A stretch of DNA of 64,000 bases. Origin: Arsenicibacter sp965247375 (GTDB lineage Bacteria > Bacteroidota > Bacteroidia > Cytophagales > Spirosomataceae). This document shows, piece after piece, positions 16,901 through 26,661 of this stretch (position 1 is the first letter of the stretch; every line of letters starts with the position of its first letter). The stretch covers positions 19,725 to 83,724 of the forward strand of contig CBDFHU010000034.1 in assembly GCA_965247375.1 (NCBI GenBank), read 5' to 3'. Below the pieces are notes generated by a model that did no database searches, was not told the origin of the DNA, and saw nothing but the letters and a program-made list of their open reading frames with translations. Both the position numbers and the translations under genes were made by a program.

Positions 16901-18682
16901 TTTGAGCCTTTTGCGAAAGATATTGCCTCGAATTTCGGGGGTGTCGCTAACGGAGCGATTGATATTACGGGCACGCCGAAAAATCCGATCCTGAAAGGAA
17001 CGGTGGATGTGCAGGGCGGTAAGCTGACCCTCGACTACCTGAAGGCCGAGCTGACCTTCGACGATAAAATTTTCTTCGGTCCCGACGAGATTATTGCCCG
17101 CCGCATCCTGGTTCGCGACCCGCAGGGCAATACAGCCGTGGTGCGGGGCGGGGTCTACCACGACAGCTTCCGGTATTTCCAGCTACGGTTTGATGCCGAT
17201 CTGAAAAACTTCCGGATCATGAACACGACGGCTAAGGACAACGACATGTTCTACGGCGTGGCCTATGCCACCGGCAAAGCTGAACTCTTCGGCCCGATTG
17301 ATAACCTGACCATCCGGGCGAACGTGACCAGCAATAAAGGCACGAAAATTTACATTCCGTTTGACGGTGCCACCAGCGTAGCTTCACAGGATGTGATCCG
17401 GTTTGTAAACCGGGCGCAGAACCGGCAGGGAATTACACAAACGGCAGCAACCACGGCGACGAAACCCGTCTCGTCTACATCCCCGACGGTTGACCTGTCC
17501 GGCATTCTGATGGACTTTACCTTTACCATCACGCCGGACGCGTACTGCGAAATTCAGCTCGACCGGCAAACGGGCGACATCATAAAGGCATACGGCAACG
17601 GCGTAATTGCCATGCAGATTGACACAAAAGGCGATTTCTCGATGACCGGCGCGTATGCTATTGATCGCGGGGATTACACCTTTACGTTTGAGAATGTCAT
17701 TAACAAGCGCTTCCAGATCCGGCCGAACAGCCGCATTACCTGGGCCGGCGACCCGTACAAGGCCATGCTCGATGTGACGGCGGTCTATACCCAGTACACC
17801 TCACTGGCCCCTGTGCTGAACAGTATCACCAGTCCGTCGACCAGCGACAATACGCGCTCGGCAGAGAACACCCGCCGGTATCCGGTTGATTTGCTGATTA
17901 AGCTGAACGGCGATCTGCTGCAACCGGGCATTACCTACGACGTTGATGTGAAGGAGTACCCCGCGTCGGCAGAATCGCGGCAGGCGGTAACAGCCTTTGA
18001 AACCAAACTGCAAAGCAACGAGCAGGAACTGACGCGTCAGGTGAGCAGTTTGCTGCTTTTCAACCAGCTGATGCCCGAGGGCTCCGGCTTTTTCGACAGC
18101 CAGAACAATACCGCCGGTCTGTTCAACAGCGTGAGCGAGCTGCTGTCGAACCAGATCAGCCGGCTGGCCTCCAACCTGAATGAAAACCTGGATATTGGCG
18201 TGTCCTTCGGCGGTTTTACGAGTAATGCCCAGAACGAAAACCTGATTAATAACCTGCAGCTCCGGTTTTCATACCGTTTCCTGAACGACCGTTTCCGCAT
18301 TAGCCGTGACGGCGGGTTTACCTACGGCCAGAACCAGTACGGGCAGGTGCAGACCAATACGGCGAGTCTCCTGGGTGAATGGACACTGGAGTACTGGATT
18401 ACACCGGACGGCCGGATGCGGGCGAAGATGTATAACCGCAACCAGCAAAGCATGATGCCGCAGGGAACCGGTGCCAGTACGATTACGACCGGTGGCGGGA
18501 TCAGTTTCCTGTACACGCGGACGTTTAATCACCTGTTTGGCAAAGCCCGGAAGCCGGCTCCCGGCGTCCCGACGGTCAACGTCGATACCGTTACGGAGGG
18601 CGCAACCACCACCGAATCCGACGACCTTCCGCCGCGGCCGGCCAGCCGCGCCTCGTCGCTGGTCAATCTGAAGGAGAAATAA
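13946..18682 (+). CDS. tamB: TamB/AsmA-type translocation and assembly module protein
   Basis: 1578 residues. One N-terminal membrane anchor (about 8-32; FLKSLLYLTLSVVLLFVVAA) is followed by a very long beta-rich periplasmic part and a C-terminal TamB (DUF490) domain (about 1180-1480). The latter contains KGTKIYIPFDG, GDYTFTFENVINKRF, RITWAGDPYKAMLDV and TYDVDVKEYPA. Proteins of this type span the periplasm as a hydrophobic groove and are linked to outer-membrane protein insertion and phospholipid transport. No TamA/BamA partner lies beside it. The frame is unbroken over 4.7 kb. Its last 15 bases (GAAGGAGAAATAA and the next two) recur 58 bases downstream. Confidence 0.92.
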   Translation: MRSFFAAFLKSLLYLTLSVVLLFVVAAVSIQIPAVQTVVVNRLAAYVSEKLDHPIHFDHVYIRWFDSLVLEGVSIRDLKRRPMITVNRLEVDYNLKNLIDSSAHNIHIDEVLLYQPDVRLIKNPKTGDLNIDEFIANIENLLAADPNTPGKPDNNIPFTIGKASVIDGKFTYDDPREKLMNDPKSFDYNHFTLEKLNGNVRNFLALGDTIALDVTRLRTVDRDSKLTVHRMDTKFLYCAKKMEMADLTARIGSSLVRDHIVFLYDHPRDFGEYNDRILMQGNLENCRVSSSDLGFFSDYIRELRETWLLSGWFNGTVKDFRISRTDLRFGPAFRSRLRGELGFKGLPETEGLKVDFWFHPSQVNMADIRQYYPEEGFNHTIQKLGTVGFDARFTGLFDNFRTSGNFRTALGNVFGKLDLKLADETVKKPAQQTVYSADLKAENLALGELIDRPELFQKINGHGRISGRGLSVDKANIDVDGAFDELGVQGYNYRNLVVRGNLQKAFFNGHVSLRDPNLQFYLDGECDLSGTATNNKLNRYDLRGSVVHADMRALGLMPDSLVVKTELDVQMQGNTLDEFEGQAFFRNGLLSLNQRNLPVDTLSVVSVIRPSGRHLLVNSDFLIAQVKGNFLPNQTVDDLARLWQEYELYFMGDVATRQAYYARKQQLITKKPVSPYQIDYWFLAKQVRPLVTFLDPSVQVANGTRIEGQLSVDNTTLFTANVHTDSVRVGAVYLGESEAELTTSKFTTGQEVLASVEFSSKKQQFSAIAPTEKLVIDATWDVDHIDFQGNIQQQNSTNRADLHGEMRFKGDAIDMTFQRAQFHLLESDWSLNPQSLIRKVGDEITFRDVSALNGNQLISAVGKISRDSSQMVQVRANNFSLETLDPVLNTSIRGTLNGKATIRNLYETAIVESSGKIFDLSYDDFRIGDVTSDVTWDPAAERLNIDARVNRDGADLMTLTGKYAPDQKTDAFNLKATLNKADLRIFEPFAKDIASNFGGVANGAIDITGTPKNPILKGTVDVQGGKLTLDYLKAELTFDDKIFFGPDEIIARRILVRDPQGNTAVVRGGVYHDSFRYFQLRFDADLKNFRIMNTTAKDNDMFYGVAYATGKAELFGPIDNLTIRANVTSNKGTKIYIPFDGATSVASQDVIRFVNRAQNRQGITQTAATTATKPVSSTSPTVDLSGILMDFTFTITPDAYCEIQLDRQTGDIIKAYGNGVIAMQIDTKGDFSMTGAYAIDRGDYTFTFENVINKRFQIRPNSRITWAGDPYKAMLDVTAVYTQYTSLAPVLNSITSPSTSDNTRSAENTRRYPVDLLIKLNGDLLQPGITYDVDVKEYPASAESRQAVTAFETKLQSNEQELTRQVSSLLLFNQLMPEGSGFFDSQNNTAGLFNSVSELLSNQISRLASNLNENLDIGVSFGGFTSNAQNENLINNLQLRFSYRFLNDRFRISRDGGFTYGQNQYGQVQTNTASLLGEWTLEYWITPDGRMRAKMYNRNQQSMMPQGTGASTITTGGGISFLYTRTFNHLFGKARKPAPGVPTVNVDTVTEGATTTESDDLPPRPASRASSLVNLKEK

Positions 18683-18777
18683 AAAATAACTCCCCGAGGG
18701 TTTTGAACCCTCAGGGAGTTGTCGTCAGAAGGAGAAATAAAAGGGTACCTTCCAGGAAGTTTTGAACTTCCTGGAAG
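18670..18777. repeat. Duplicated tamB tail, each copy followed by a TTTTGAA-centred palindrome
   Basis: GAAGGAGAAATAAAA occurs at 18670-18684, where it includes the tamB stop codon, and again at 18728-18742. Each copy is followed within a few bases by a hairpin: 18688-18720 (ACTCCC-GAGGGTTTTGAACCCTC-GGGAGT, one mismatch) and 18749-18777 (CTTCCAGGAAGTT, TTG, then its complement). The stems differ in sequence but share the TTTTGAA centre. They lie between the convergent tamB and hydrolase genes and could end both transcripts. Confidence 0.8.
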
Positions 18778-18786
18778 ATAGGAGTG

Positions 18787-19728
18787 TCACGACCCTTTTT
18801 CCACTACAACCGGCGGGGCCGTTTGCTGCACCATATCCTTGGGTTTGTGCTGGATATGCCACTTATTCAGGATGTCCAGAATAATCTCCGTCATATACTC
18901 CCGCTTGTTGAACACAATATCGTGGCGGTTTTCGGGTAAAATAAACTCCTTAACATCGGCATTGACCAGATGCCGGCGCGCAAACCGGACGTTGGTCGGA
19001 TAGACCAGATCGTCGCGTTGACCGTGCAGCATCGTAATGGCTGCCGTGATGTTGGGCCAGTCGGGCAGAATCTCCATCAGGGCCTTGCGGTGCGCCAGTT
19101 TTTCGTCGTTGGCGAGCAAAATAAACGGTGACACCAGCCAGCGGAGCGGGGGCTTGTCAATCCAGTGGCTGATGCCGTAAGTCCGCTCAAGGCCGGGGCC
19201 CAGGGCCGACGATACGAACACCACATGATCAACGACATTCGGGTTGTTCATTGCCAGCCGCGCCGATACCGATCCGCCGTAGGAAGAACCGATGACTACC
19301 AGAAACGGAGCTTTTTTGTAACGGTCGATCAGCGGCTGAAGCAGTTCGGCCTGCCGGACAATTGACGTTTCGACCCGCCCGAAATCCGAATACCCGTAGC
19401 CCGGCCGGTCGACCGACACCAGCTGGGCGTGGTTAACCAGGTTCGTATCGGTAAAAAACTTATTAAAAAACGAAAGTGAACTGGGAGCACCATGCACGAA
19501 AATAATCGTGGGCTTCGTCGTATCAGCGGGCGTCTCCATAAACCGGATAGTCCGGTTGCCAACCTGATAACGATGAACCGACGGCTTGACCCGCTGATGA
19601 CTGAACTCCTCCATCAGCTCGGCATCGCTGTCCCGCAGCACAATGAAACGCGCCACGCCAATGCCGGCGACGAAAACAAAAAGAAGGATATATAACGCCC
19701 ATTTCAGGGCACGGATAAACGCTCTCAT
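18787..19728 (-). CDS. Membrane-anchored alpha/beta hydrolase
   Basis: 313 residues from the ATG at 19728. An N-terminal membrane helix (ALYILLFVFVAGIGVARFIV) is followed by an alpha/beta-hydrolase domain: IIFVHGAPSS (oxyanion region), the nucleophile elbow GSSYGGS, an acidic residue in the HGQRDDLV segment, and His in ENRHDIVF. Its ester or similar substrate is unknown. It lies 52 bases after the RND exporter on the same strand, so they may be co-transcribed, which would fit lipid handling at the inner membrane. An in-frame ATG 66 bases upstream would precede the membrane helix with a Cys-rich tail and seems less likely. Confidence 0.85.
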   Translation of the reverse strand: MRAFIRALKWALYILLFVFVAGIGVARFIVLRDSDAELMEEFSHQRVKPSVHRYQVGNRTIRFMETPADTTKPTIIFVHGAPSSLSFFNKFFTDTNLVNHAQLVSVDRPGYGYSDFGRVETSIVRQAELLQPLIDRYKKAPFLVVIGSSYGGSVSARLAMNNPNVVDHVVFVSSALGPGLERTYGISHWIDKPPLRWLVSPFILLANDEKLAHRKALMEILPDWPNITAAITMLHGQRDDLVYPTNVRFARRHLVNADVKEFILPENRHDIVFNKREYMTEIILDILNKWHIQHKPKDMVQQTAPPVVVEKGS

Positions 19729-19780
19729 ACCAGAAAAACACAATTCCGGCAAATGTGTTCCGGCAAATGAGCAACACGGC

Positions 19781-22007
19781 TCAGCGACGGTCAACGTTTT
19801 CCAGTACGAGGGGAAAAATAATCAGCTCGCCGTACAGGGCACCGGCGATGGCAATGGTGGTCAGCAGTCCCCAATACTGGACCGTTTTGAGGCTGCCGAA
19901 CATCATGAGGGCAAACCCGGCGAAAAGCACCACCGCCGTCTGGACAATGGCCGGCCCGATATGCGTCATGGTGGCCAGACGCGCCCGCCCGGGATCGTTG
20001 CCCTGCTTCCGGAATGTATTGTAGGTGTAAATAAAATGGATGGAGTCATCCACGCAGAAGCTCAGTACAATGGCCCCGATGCTGGCCGTGGCGGTATCGA
20101 GGTAAATACCGGCCCAGCCCATGAACCCCATCATAACCAGTACCGGGAACAGATTGGGAATCACGGTCATGGCCGCCAGCCGGAGATCGCGGATAAACAG
20201 CCAGACCAGTACAAAAATCGTCACAAAGGACAGCAGCAGGCTATTGACCTGTGAGCTGGTTACGTACTGTACAATGCCGGCATACATGGGCTGATAGCCC
20301 CCCGCGGTTACGAACGCATAGGGTCCCATCGTCTGTTTTGCCAGCTGCATGAGCGTGTCCATTTTGCCGGTCAGGGTCTGAGCCGACATCATGGCCCCCG
20401 AAACCGTGATGCGACCGGTTTGGGTCGGTTCATGGATAAACGTCCGTGCCAGGGCTGGATAACTGCTCACTAACCGGCGGTGTGCTTCGTTTAACGCCGA
20501 TTGGCTCCGCAGATAGCGCACCCCTTTTTCGCCGTATAGCCCTTCAAAACCACTCTGATAGAGTGAAAAGAATCCGAAAATCTGACCGACTCCGGGGATG
20601 CGTCCGGCCGAGTCGGCAAACGTACGGGCGGCGGTAACGAGCCGTTTATCGTGGAGCGAGTAGCCTGCCCGGGGTTCGACCAGCAGCTCCAGCGGAATGT
20701 AAGGCCCCCAGTTTTGCTGCATGGCCACATGGTCGGTGACGACGGGATGCGTGGCCGGAAAATAGCCGAGGGTATAGGTGTCAACCCGCAGGCGGGTGAC
20801 CCCCAGACCAAAAAGCAGTATGAAGCCGGCCGAGAGGGCCAGAAAAGCCTTTTTATGCGAACTGACCACCAGCAGCAACCGGCTCAGCAACCGGCCGGTC
20901 ACGACGGTATGCTCCCGTGCGGGCGGGGTCAGGGGCAGTAGAATGACGCCGAGGAGGTAGGTAAGGCTGAGGCAAAGCACAATTCCCAATGCGGCAAAAA
21001 CACCGAACGTTTGCAGAATGGCCATGTGGCTGGTAAGCAGCGTCAGAAAGCCGGTGGCGGTCGTACACATGGTAAACAGGCAGGGCCGGAACACATGTGC
21101 CAGCGCGGCCAGGGCACTTTCTTTGTTTGTGTGGCGGGGCGTGGCCAGCTGGTTGCGCTCGTTGATAACATGGATGGCGTCCATGACACCCAGCAGCAGA
21201 ATGATGATCGGCAGCAGCACCGTCATCAGATTAAGGCGGTAACCCAGTACACCATAAATCCCGAGCGTAAGGTAAGTCGATAGCATAATGATGCCGACTG
21301 CGTACAGCATCAGGAGCGGACGTTTGTAAATCCACCAAAAAAGTACCAGCATAAACACGTAGCCAATGCCCAGGAAAAAGCCGAAATCCTGCTGCGAAAG
21401 CGTGTTTAGCCCGGCGTAGATAATGCCGATACCGCCGTAATGGAGCTGTTCGTCATGGATATGCCGGCCGGCTTCCTGCCGGATCCGGTCCAGAATCCCG
21501 CCACGCCGCGTGTCGAAGTCAGGGATTTTTTTCAGGATGATTAACAGACGGGCGGTGGTATAGTCTGCGTTAAAAAGCTGTTGCCGCAGCGTGGGGCGGT
21601 GGCTCAGCGTGGCCGTCAGTGAGGCAGGGCTGGTTGTATCGGTAAGCAACGGCTCATCTTCAGTACCGGCCGGACCCCTTACCGGAATAACCATATTGCC
21701 GGGGCCGATCACCTGATCAACGTCAGGTAATGCTTCAAGTGCCCTGGTCAGCCGTCTGAGGGTGTTCAGGTGCGCCGGTGTAAGCAGCGATTTTCGGGCG
21801 GTAACTGTTGTAATGACGACTTCATCATTGCCGAACCGTTCCTGAAACTGCTGGTAGTTAATCAGCGCCGGGTCGTCTTTCATAAACCAGACGGTAAGGC
21901 TGTTGTCCACTTGGATGGCCGATTGAATACCCGGCCAGAGCCAGGCGCAAAGAAGCAGGGTGGAGGATAAGTAAATAATACCTTAACCGATATAAATGGT
22001 GAATCAT
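19781..22007 (-). CDS. RND-superfamily (MMPL-type) lipid/hydrophobe exporter, 5' end frameshifted
   Basis: About 740 residues in the inner membrane with two repeats of a large periplasmic loop plus six helices (for example VYFVFM-like GIGYVFMLVLFWWIYK, AVGIIMLSTYLTLGIYG, and GAIVLSFCVDDSIHFIYTYN in the second half). The conserved VDNSLTVWFMKDDPAL and GVMDAIHVINE motifs place it with the MMPL/hopanoid-type branch. From GTG at 21910 the frame lacks the first membrane helix. The missing part is found in another frame from ATG at 22007 (MIHHLYRLRYYLLI), and joins at about 21955 if one extra C in ATCCTCC is removed, giving LLISTLLLCAWLWPGIQSAI. So the gene is probably intact in the organism. It is divergent from a UbiA-like gene (122-base gap). 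Confidence 0.82.
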
Positions 22008-22129
22008 AGCTTAAAAGTAAGCATATTTTGTCCCCGTTTACGCGTGGTAAGCGCCGGGGTATTGATCATGTATTCCTTAAAGGCGTCAAAATTAATTTTC
22101 TGGTAACATGTTTGATTAATTTTACCGGT

Positions 22130-22948
22130 ATGAAGCTGAAACATCTGGTGGCTTACAGTAACGAGCGTTTCCCGGTCGTTAATATGGCGTTGTTTGCCAT
22201 CCTGTTTTTAACGGTATATTCCGTGGCCCGCTTTTTCGCACCATTGCCTGTTCATACATCCGTGACCGTTATCGATGACTGGGGGATGCTGGCGGCCATT
22301 TCGTTTTTCTTCCGGTTACGGGTGTTCGATGAGATCAAGGATTATGACCTCGACTGCATAAACCACCCGCACCGGGTTCTTCAGTCGGGGAAGGTGACGT
22401 TGCCGCAACTGACTCGTTTATCGCTGGTTGGCGGTTTTGTGGAAATAAGCTGGTCAGCGTATCAGGGACCGGCGACCCTCATTGCCTGGGGGCTGGCGCT
22501 GGGGTATAGCGTACTGATGCGGTACGAGTTTTTTGTGAGCACGTTCCTGAAAAAACGGCTGCTGCTTTATGCAATCAGCCATATGCTCATCATGCCGCTG
22601 GTGATCAGCTGGATCTGGTCTGCCTATGTGCCGTGGGGTATGGCCGGACAGGCCCTGTTGCTGCTGGCAGCCCTGAGCGTACTGAGCGGCTTTTCGTTTG
22701 AACTGGCCCGGAAGCTGTTTGTGCCTGAGGCCGAGCGTCCGCTGGTCGATTCGTATACGAAAACAATGGGCTATGTACCGGCCATTGTGAGTGTGCTGCT
22801 GGTATTGCTGGCGGGTGTCGGTACCCAGTTTTACCTGCTTACGCTGTTGAATGCCCCGCTTTATCCCTTCGTACTGATCGGAGGGCTGTACGTCCTGACG
22901 TTGGGGGTATACATAGAGGCCATCCGGCGGCCTGCCGCCAAAAACTGA
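22130..22948 (+). CDS. UbiA-family prenyltransferase-like membrane protein
   Basis: 272 residues from the ATG at 22130 (MKLKHLVAYSNERFP); upstream in-frame codons add a non-membrane tail. About eight membrane helices. The first cytoplasmic loop reads FDEIKDYDLDCINHPHRVL, matching the Asp-rich prenyl-diphosphate site of UbiA proteins together with the downstream NHPHRVLQSG. The second Asp-rich loop seen in active enzymes is degenerate here (RPLVDSYTKTMG). Such enzymes attach prenyl or similar lipid tails to acceptors in the membrane. It stands first in a plus-strand run with the PEP-synthase-like gene (86-base gap) and GNAT. Confidence 0.72.
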   Translation: MKLKHLVAYSNERFPVVNMALFAILFLTVYSVARFFAPLPVHTSVTVIDDWGMLAAISFFFRLRVFDEIKDYDLDCINHPHRVLQSGKVTLPQLTRLSLVGGFVEISWSAYQGPATLIAWGLALGYSVLMRYEFFVSTFLKKRLLLYAISHMLIMPLVISWIWSAYVPWGMAGQALLLLAALSVLSGFSFELARKLFVPEAERPLVDSYTKTMGYVPAIVSVLLVLLAGVGTQFYLLTLLNAPLYPFVLIGGLYVLTLGVYIEAIRRPAAKN

Positions 22949-23034
22949 AAACGGCCGGATTACTCGTTTCGCTGTTTATGCTGACGAGTTATTTGTCCGT
23001 TATACTGGTAGTGAACCTGTAAAATCAGGCGAAT

Positions 23035-25608
23035 ATGATTATAACTCACAACGCTGCGCCATCGAACTACACCATTGGCGGGAAGGCACGCGGCCTGTAC
23101 CGGTTGCGGGCTGCCGGCATCCCGGTTCCGCCGTTTCTCGTAATTCCGGCCGAAACATTTGCTTCGTCCCTGGCTGGCCTGCCACCGGAGGCAGCCGAAA
23201 AACGGCGGGCATTACTGGCTGGCTTCGCGCTTTCGGGGGACGATCAGGCAGCCATCACGCACACGCTCAGGGACTGGGGTTTTCCGGAGATACCGGTGGT
23301 GGTGCGCTCGTCGGTGGCGGACGAAGACGGAACGATACATGCCTTTGCCGGTCTGATGGATTCGTTCATGAATCTGAAAACGCCGGAAGCTGTCGTGGCT
23401 GCTGTTGCCGCCTGTGCCGCGAGCGGCTACTCCGACCGTGCCGTGGCCTATCGGATGCAGAAGGGCTTACCGCCCGATGCCCGGCCGGCCGTTATTATTC
23501 AGCAACAGATTACGCCCGTGGCCAGCGGGGTCTTGTTTACGACCTTTCCCGACTATCCGCAGGAAATGGCGGCGCATGCCGTTTACGGCTTTGGCGAAGG
23601 TCTGGTACAGGGGCAACTGGATGCCGATGAGTTTTACTGGCTGAAAAACAACGGTGTACTGCACCGGCAGCGGCTGGCCGATAAGCCGGCACAGCTGGTC
23701 GCGGATGTCCGGCAAGGCCTCCGGACCGAAGCGGTTGCGGTGGCTGCCCGGCAGCAACCCTGCCTCACTGACGCGCAGTTAAACGCTTTGTTTGAGATTG
23801 GTTCACAGATCGAGGCGGCGTTTCAGGGGCCGCAGGATATTGAATTTGTCGTTACCCCGCAGGCCCTGTTTATTGTGCAGTCGAGGCCGGTCACTCAGCC
23901 GATACCGGAGATCATTGTCTATGATAACGCCAATATTCAGGAGAGTTACTGCGGCGTTACGACTCCGCTGACCTTTAGTTTTGCGAGCCGGGCTTATGCG
24001 ACCGTCTACCGGCAAACCATGCATGCACTCGGCCTGCCCGCAAAGATCATTGAGCAGCAGGAAAATGTGGTGCGTAACCTGCTGGGGCTGGTCAGGGGCC
24101 GTATTTATTACAACATCAATAACTGGTACCGGGGACTTCAGTTACTGCCTTCGTTTAAGCAGAACAAAGCCGATATGGAACGGATGATGGGCCTTACCGA
24201 ACCGGTTGATTTTGTGAAGGATGTCCGGAAGACAACGGCCGGTAAACTCGCCATGCTGCCGGGCTTATTGGTGAATCTGGGCCGGTTAGTATGGGCGTTC
24301 TCCCGACTGAAAAGTTCGATCCGGTCGTTTAAAGCGCATTTTGATGCATATTATACCCGCTTTTATCTGCTAGACCTGCATGCGTTACCGGCTCAGGCGC
24401 TCTGGCAGGAGAAAATACGGCTGGACCATGCGTTACTCGGCAACTGGTCGGTGCCGATTATCAATGATTTTTACGTAATGATGACCAATGGCCGCGTGGC
24501 CCGGCTACTCACCGCAACTGGTTTTGAGGAACCGGATGTATTTCTGAGCAGCTATTTGTCAGGTAATAAGCAGATTGCGAGCACGCAGCCGTTGCTGGCG
24601 ATTCATCGTCTGGCGGTGACGGCGCGTCAGAAACCGGCGCTCTGTGAAGCCATTATCCGGTTTCCGGAGCAGTTACACACCTATGTACAGCAAACGCATC
24701 CGGCTTTCCATGCGCAGGTGACGCAGTTTATCGGTCAGTACGGCGACCGGACCGTGGGTGAGTTGAAACTGGAAACAGAAACCATGCGGTTAGTACCACA
24801 GGTGTTTTACCGGTACCTGCGGAATTACCTGATGGCTGATATTGCGGACGAACCCGTCAGTGCCGGTCGAAGTACGCTGCACGAAGCTGCCGCCGCTGAA
24901 TTGGCCGGCAGGCTGAAGGAGCGGTCTGCCCTGCACCGCCGCCGCGTAATGAACCAACTGGGCCGGTTGCAGCAGGCTATCGAAAACCGGGAAATGCTCC
25001 GTCTTGAGCGAACCCGCCTGTTTGGTATGTACCGTGCGCTGTATCTGGCGATGGGCCGGTTGTTGGCTGCGCAAGGCATACTGGCTGCTGAAAGAGATGT
25101 GTTTTACCTGACAGAGGAAGAAATCGGTGAGGCATTATCGGGTTCCGGTGCGTCACTGACTGGTCTGACAAGTGAGCGCAAGGCCGAATTCCGGCGCTAT
25201 GAACAAGACGATGTGCCGGGACGTGTGGTCGTCCCGTCGCCGCCGGTAGACGGGATACGGGTTGACAATACCGCACCGGATGTGTGGCAGGGGACCGGTT
25301 GCGTACCCGGCGTTGTCACGGGTGAAGCCATTGTGATTACCGGTCCGGGGGATAATCTGGACGTAACCGATAAGATTGTCTGTGCCTTACGGACCGATCC
25401 GGGGTGGGCCGTTCTGTTCCCGACTTGCCGCGCCGTTCTCATCGAAAAAGGATCGTCCTTGTCGCATTCCGTGATTTTGCTGCGCGAACTCGGACTGCCG
25501 ACCATTATCAACATCAACGGATTAACCAGAACAGTTGCCAGTGGTCAGAAGCTGACTATCAACGGCCGGACGGGTGAAATCAGACGGATCAGCCATGCCG
25601 CTCATTAA
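23035..25608 (+). CDS. PEP-synthase-like phosphotransferase (ATP-grasp plus swivelling-His domain)
   Basis: 857 residues. N-terminal PPDK/PEP-synthase ATP-binding domain (about 1-300): GGKARGLYRLRAAGIPVPPF, VVVRSSVADED, GLMDSFMNL, VIIQQQITPVASGVLFT, GFGEGLVQGQ, DIEFVV, and IVQSRPV. A long middle part without the usual pyruvate-binding barrel follows, then a C-terminal PEP-utilising mobile domain with GVVTGEAIVI and the phospho-His in GSSLSHSVILLRE (about His811), then LGLPTI. This ATP domain-middle-His layout and size resemble rifampin phosphotransferase rather than central-metabolism PEP synthase. The small molecule it phosphorylates is unknown. Its stop overlaps the GNAT start by 14 bases. 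Confidence 0.8.
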   Translation: MIITHNAAPSNYTIGGKARGLYRLRAAGIPVPPFLVIPAETFASSLAGLPPEAAEKRRALLAGFALSGDDQAAITHTLRDWGFPEIPVVVRSSVADEDGTIHAFAGLMDSFMNLKTPEAVVAAVAACAASGYSDRAVAYRMQKGLPPDARPAVIIQQQITPVASGVLFTTFPDYPQEMAAHAVYGFGEGLVQGQLDADEFYWLKNNGVLHRQRLADKPAQLVADVRQGLRTEAVAVAARQQPCLTDAQLNALFEIGSQIEAAFQGPQDIEFVVTPQALFIVQSRPVTQPIPEIIVYDNANIQESYCGVTTPLTFSFASRAYATVYRQTMHALGLPAKIIEQQENVVRNLLGLVRGRIYYNINNWYRGLQLLPSFKQNKADMERMMGLTEPVDFVKDVRKTTAGKLAMLPGLLVNLGRLVWAFSRLKSSIRSFKAHFDAYYTRFYLLDLHALPAQALWQEKIRLDHALLGNWSVPIINDFYVMMTNGRVARLLTATGFEEPDVFLSSYLSGNKQIASTQPLLAIHRLAVTARQKPALCEAIIRFPEQLHTYVQQTHPAFHAQVTQFIGQYGDRTVGELKLETETMRLVPQVFYRYLRNYLMADIADEPVSAGRSTLHEAAAAELAGRLKERSALHRRRVMNQLGRLQQAIENREMLRLERTRLFGMYRALYLAMGRLLAAQGILAAERDVFYLTEEEIGEALSGSGASLTGLTSERKAEFRRYEQDDVPGRVVVPSPPVDGIRVDNTAPDVWQGTGCVPGVVTGEAIVITGPGDNLDVTDKIVCALRTDPGWAVLFPTCRAVLIEKGSSLSHSVILLRELGLPTIININGLTRTVASGQKLTINGRTGEIRRISHAAH

Positions 25609-26661
25609 CCGTATTTCGTTTCATGAAGCCGGACCGGCGGTGTTTTTTGCCTGGCTGACACGGCCGCTATCCCGATTGTTGTCAACGGCGCCGTTACCTG
25701 CATTCATCAGGGAGCTGGTTCTGGCAGAATCGGTCCGGAACGACATCGTGTTGTATACCGACGGCCAAACAATCCGGCTGACGGGTATTTTTCCCCGAAG
25801 GAAGCACGGAGGCCCTGTTCGGCTTCTGGGAAACCGCCGGCAATCCGGAAACCAACCGGCAGGCCTTTGCCCTGCTGGAAGCCGATGCCCGCCGGCTTGG
25901 GCGGCAACAACTGACGGGTCCCGTCAACTTCAATACGTTTCATGCCTACCGCCTGCGGTTAAATGAGCCGTCGTGGGGTGTGTTTGACCGCGAACCTGCC
26001 AATCCGGCGTATTATCCGGTGCTGCTGCGCCAGCTTGGCTTTCAGGAAAACAGCCGGTTTGAGAGCCGCCGCATCCGGAAGGACGATATCCCGCTGGCTT
26101 ACCGGCAGAAAAAAAGACCTGCTTGAAGCGCTTACGCTGCTGCCGTTCCGGTGCATTCCGCTGACGCCTGCCGTGTGGCAGCAATACGCCGCTGACATCT
26201 ATACGTTGGTCGGAGAGATATTCAGTGCCAATCCGGCGTACCGGCCTGTCCCGCGGGAGCAGTTTGACTGGCTCTATGATCAGGCATTTGCCGGTAAGCT
26301 TTGTCCGCACACATCGGTGTTGTTTCAGGAGCCGGATACCGGCAGGCTGGTGGCCATGAGTTTCTGTCTGCCCGACTATCAGTCCCTGCACCTGCCACCG
26401 GAGGCGTCCCCGGTTTTTGCGCGCGATTATGAGCGGCTGCCCCGGAAAACGCTGTTGGTAAAAACCGTCGGTGTGCATCCGGACTATCGCCGGCAGGGGC
26501 TTATGTCGTTTCTGGGCGCATACGGCATGGTGCATTTTCAGGCGTATTACGAAGAAGTCATCTTCTGCCTGATGCGGTCGGATAACTTCTCCCTGCAATT
26601 TTCACAGCACCTGCCGCATGATACGGCCCATTACGCACTTTTCGGGAAGAGCGTATCGTAA
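25595..26661 (+). CDS. GNAT-family acyltransferase, split by two +1 shifts
   Basis: About 354 residues when read as three frame segments from ATG at 25595 (MPLINRISFHEAGP). Segment 1 runs to LTGIF at about 25790; dropping one base of the TTTTTCCCC run continues FPEGSTEALFGFWETAG. Segment 2 includes GPVNFNTFHAYRLRL and runs to a run of seven A at 26106-26112; dropping one A continues QKKDLLEALTLLPF. The C-terminal GNAT core has VKTVGVHPDYRRQGL (acetyl-CoA loop). Both breaks sit in homopolymers, so sequence error is likely. Layout resembles YghO-like proteins. The 3' end overlaps the kinase gene on the other strand by 31 bases. Confidence 0.7.
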
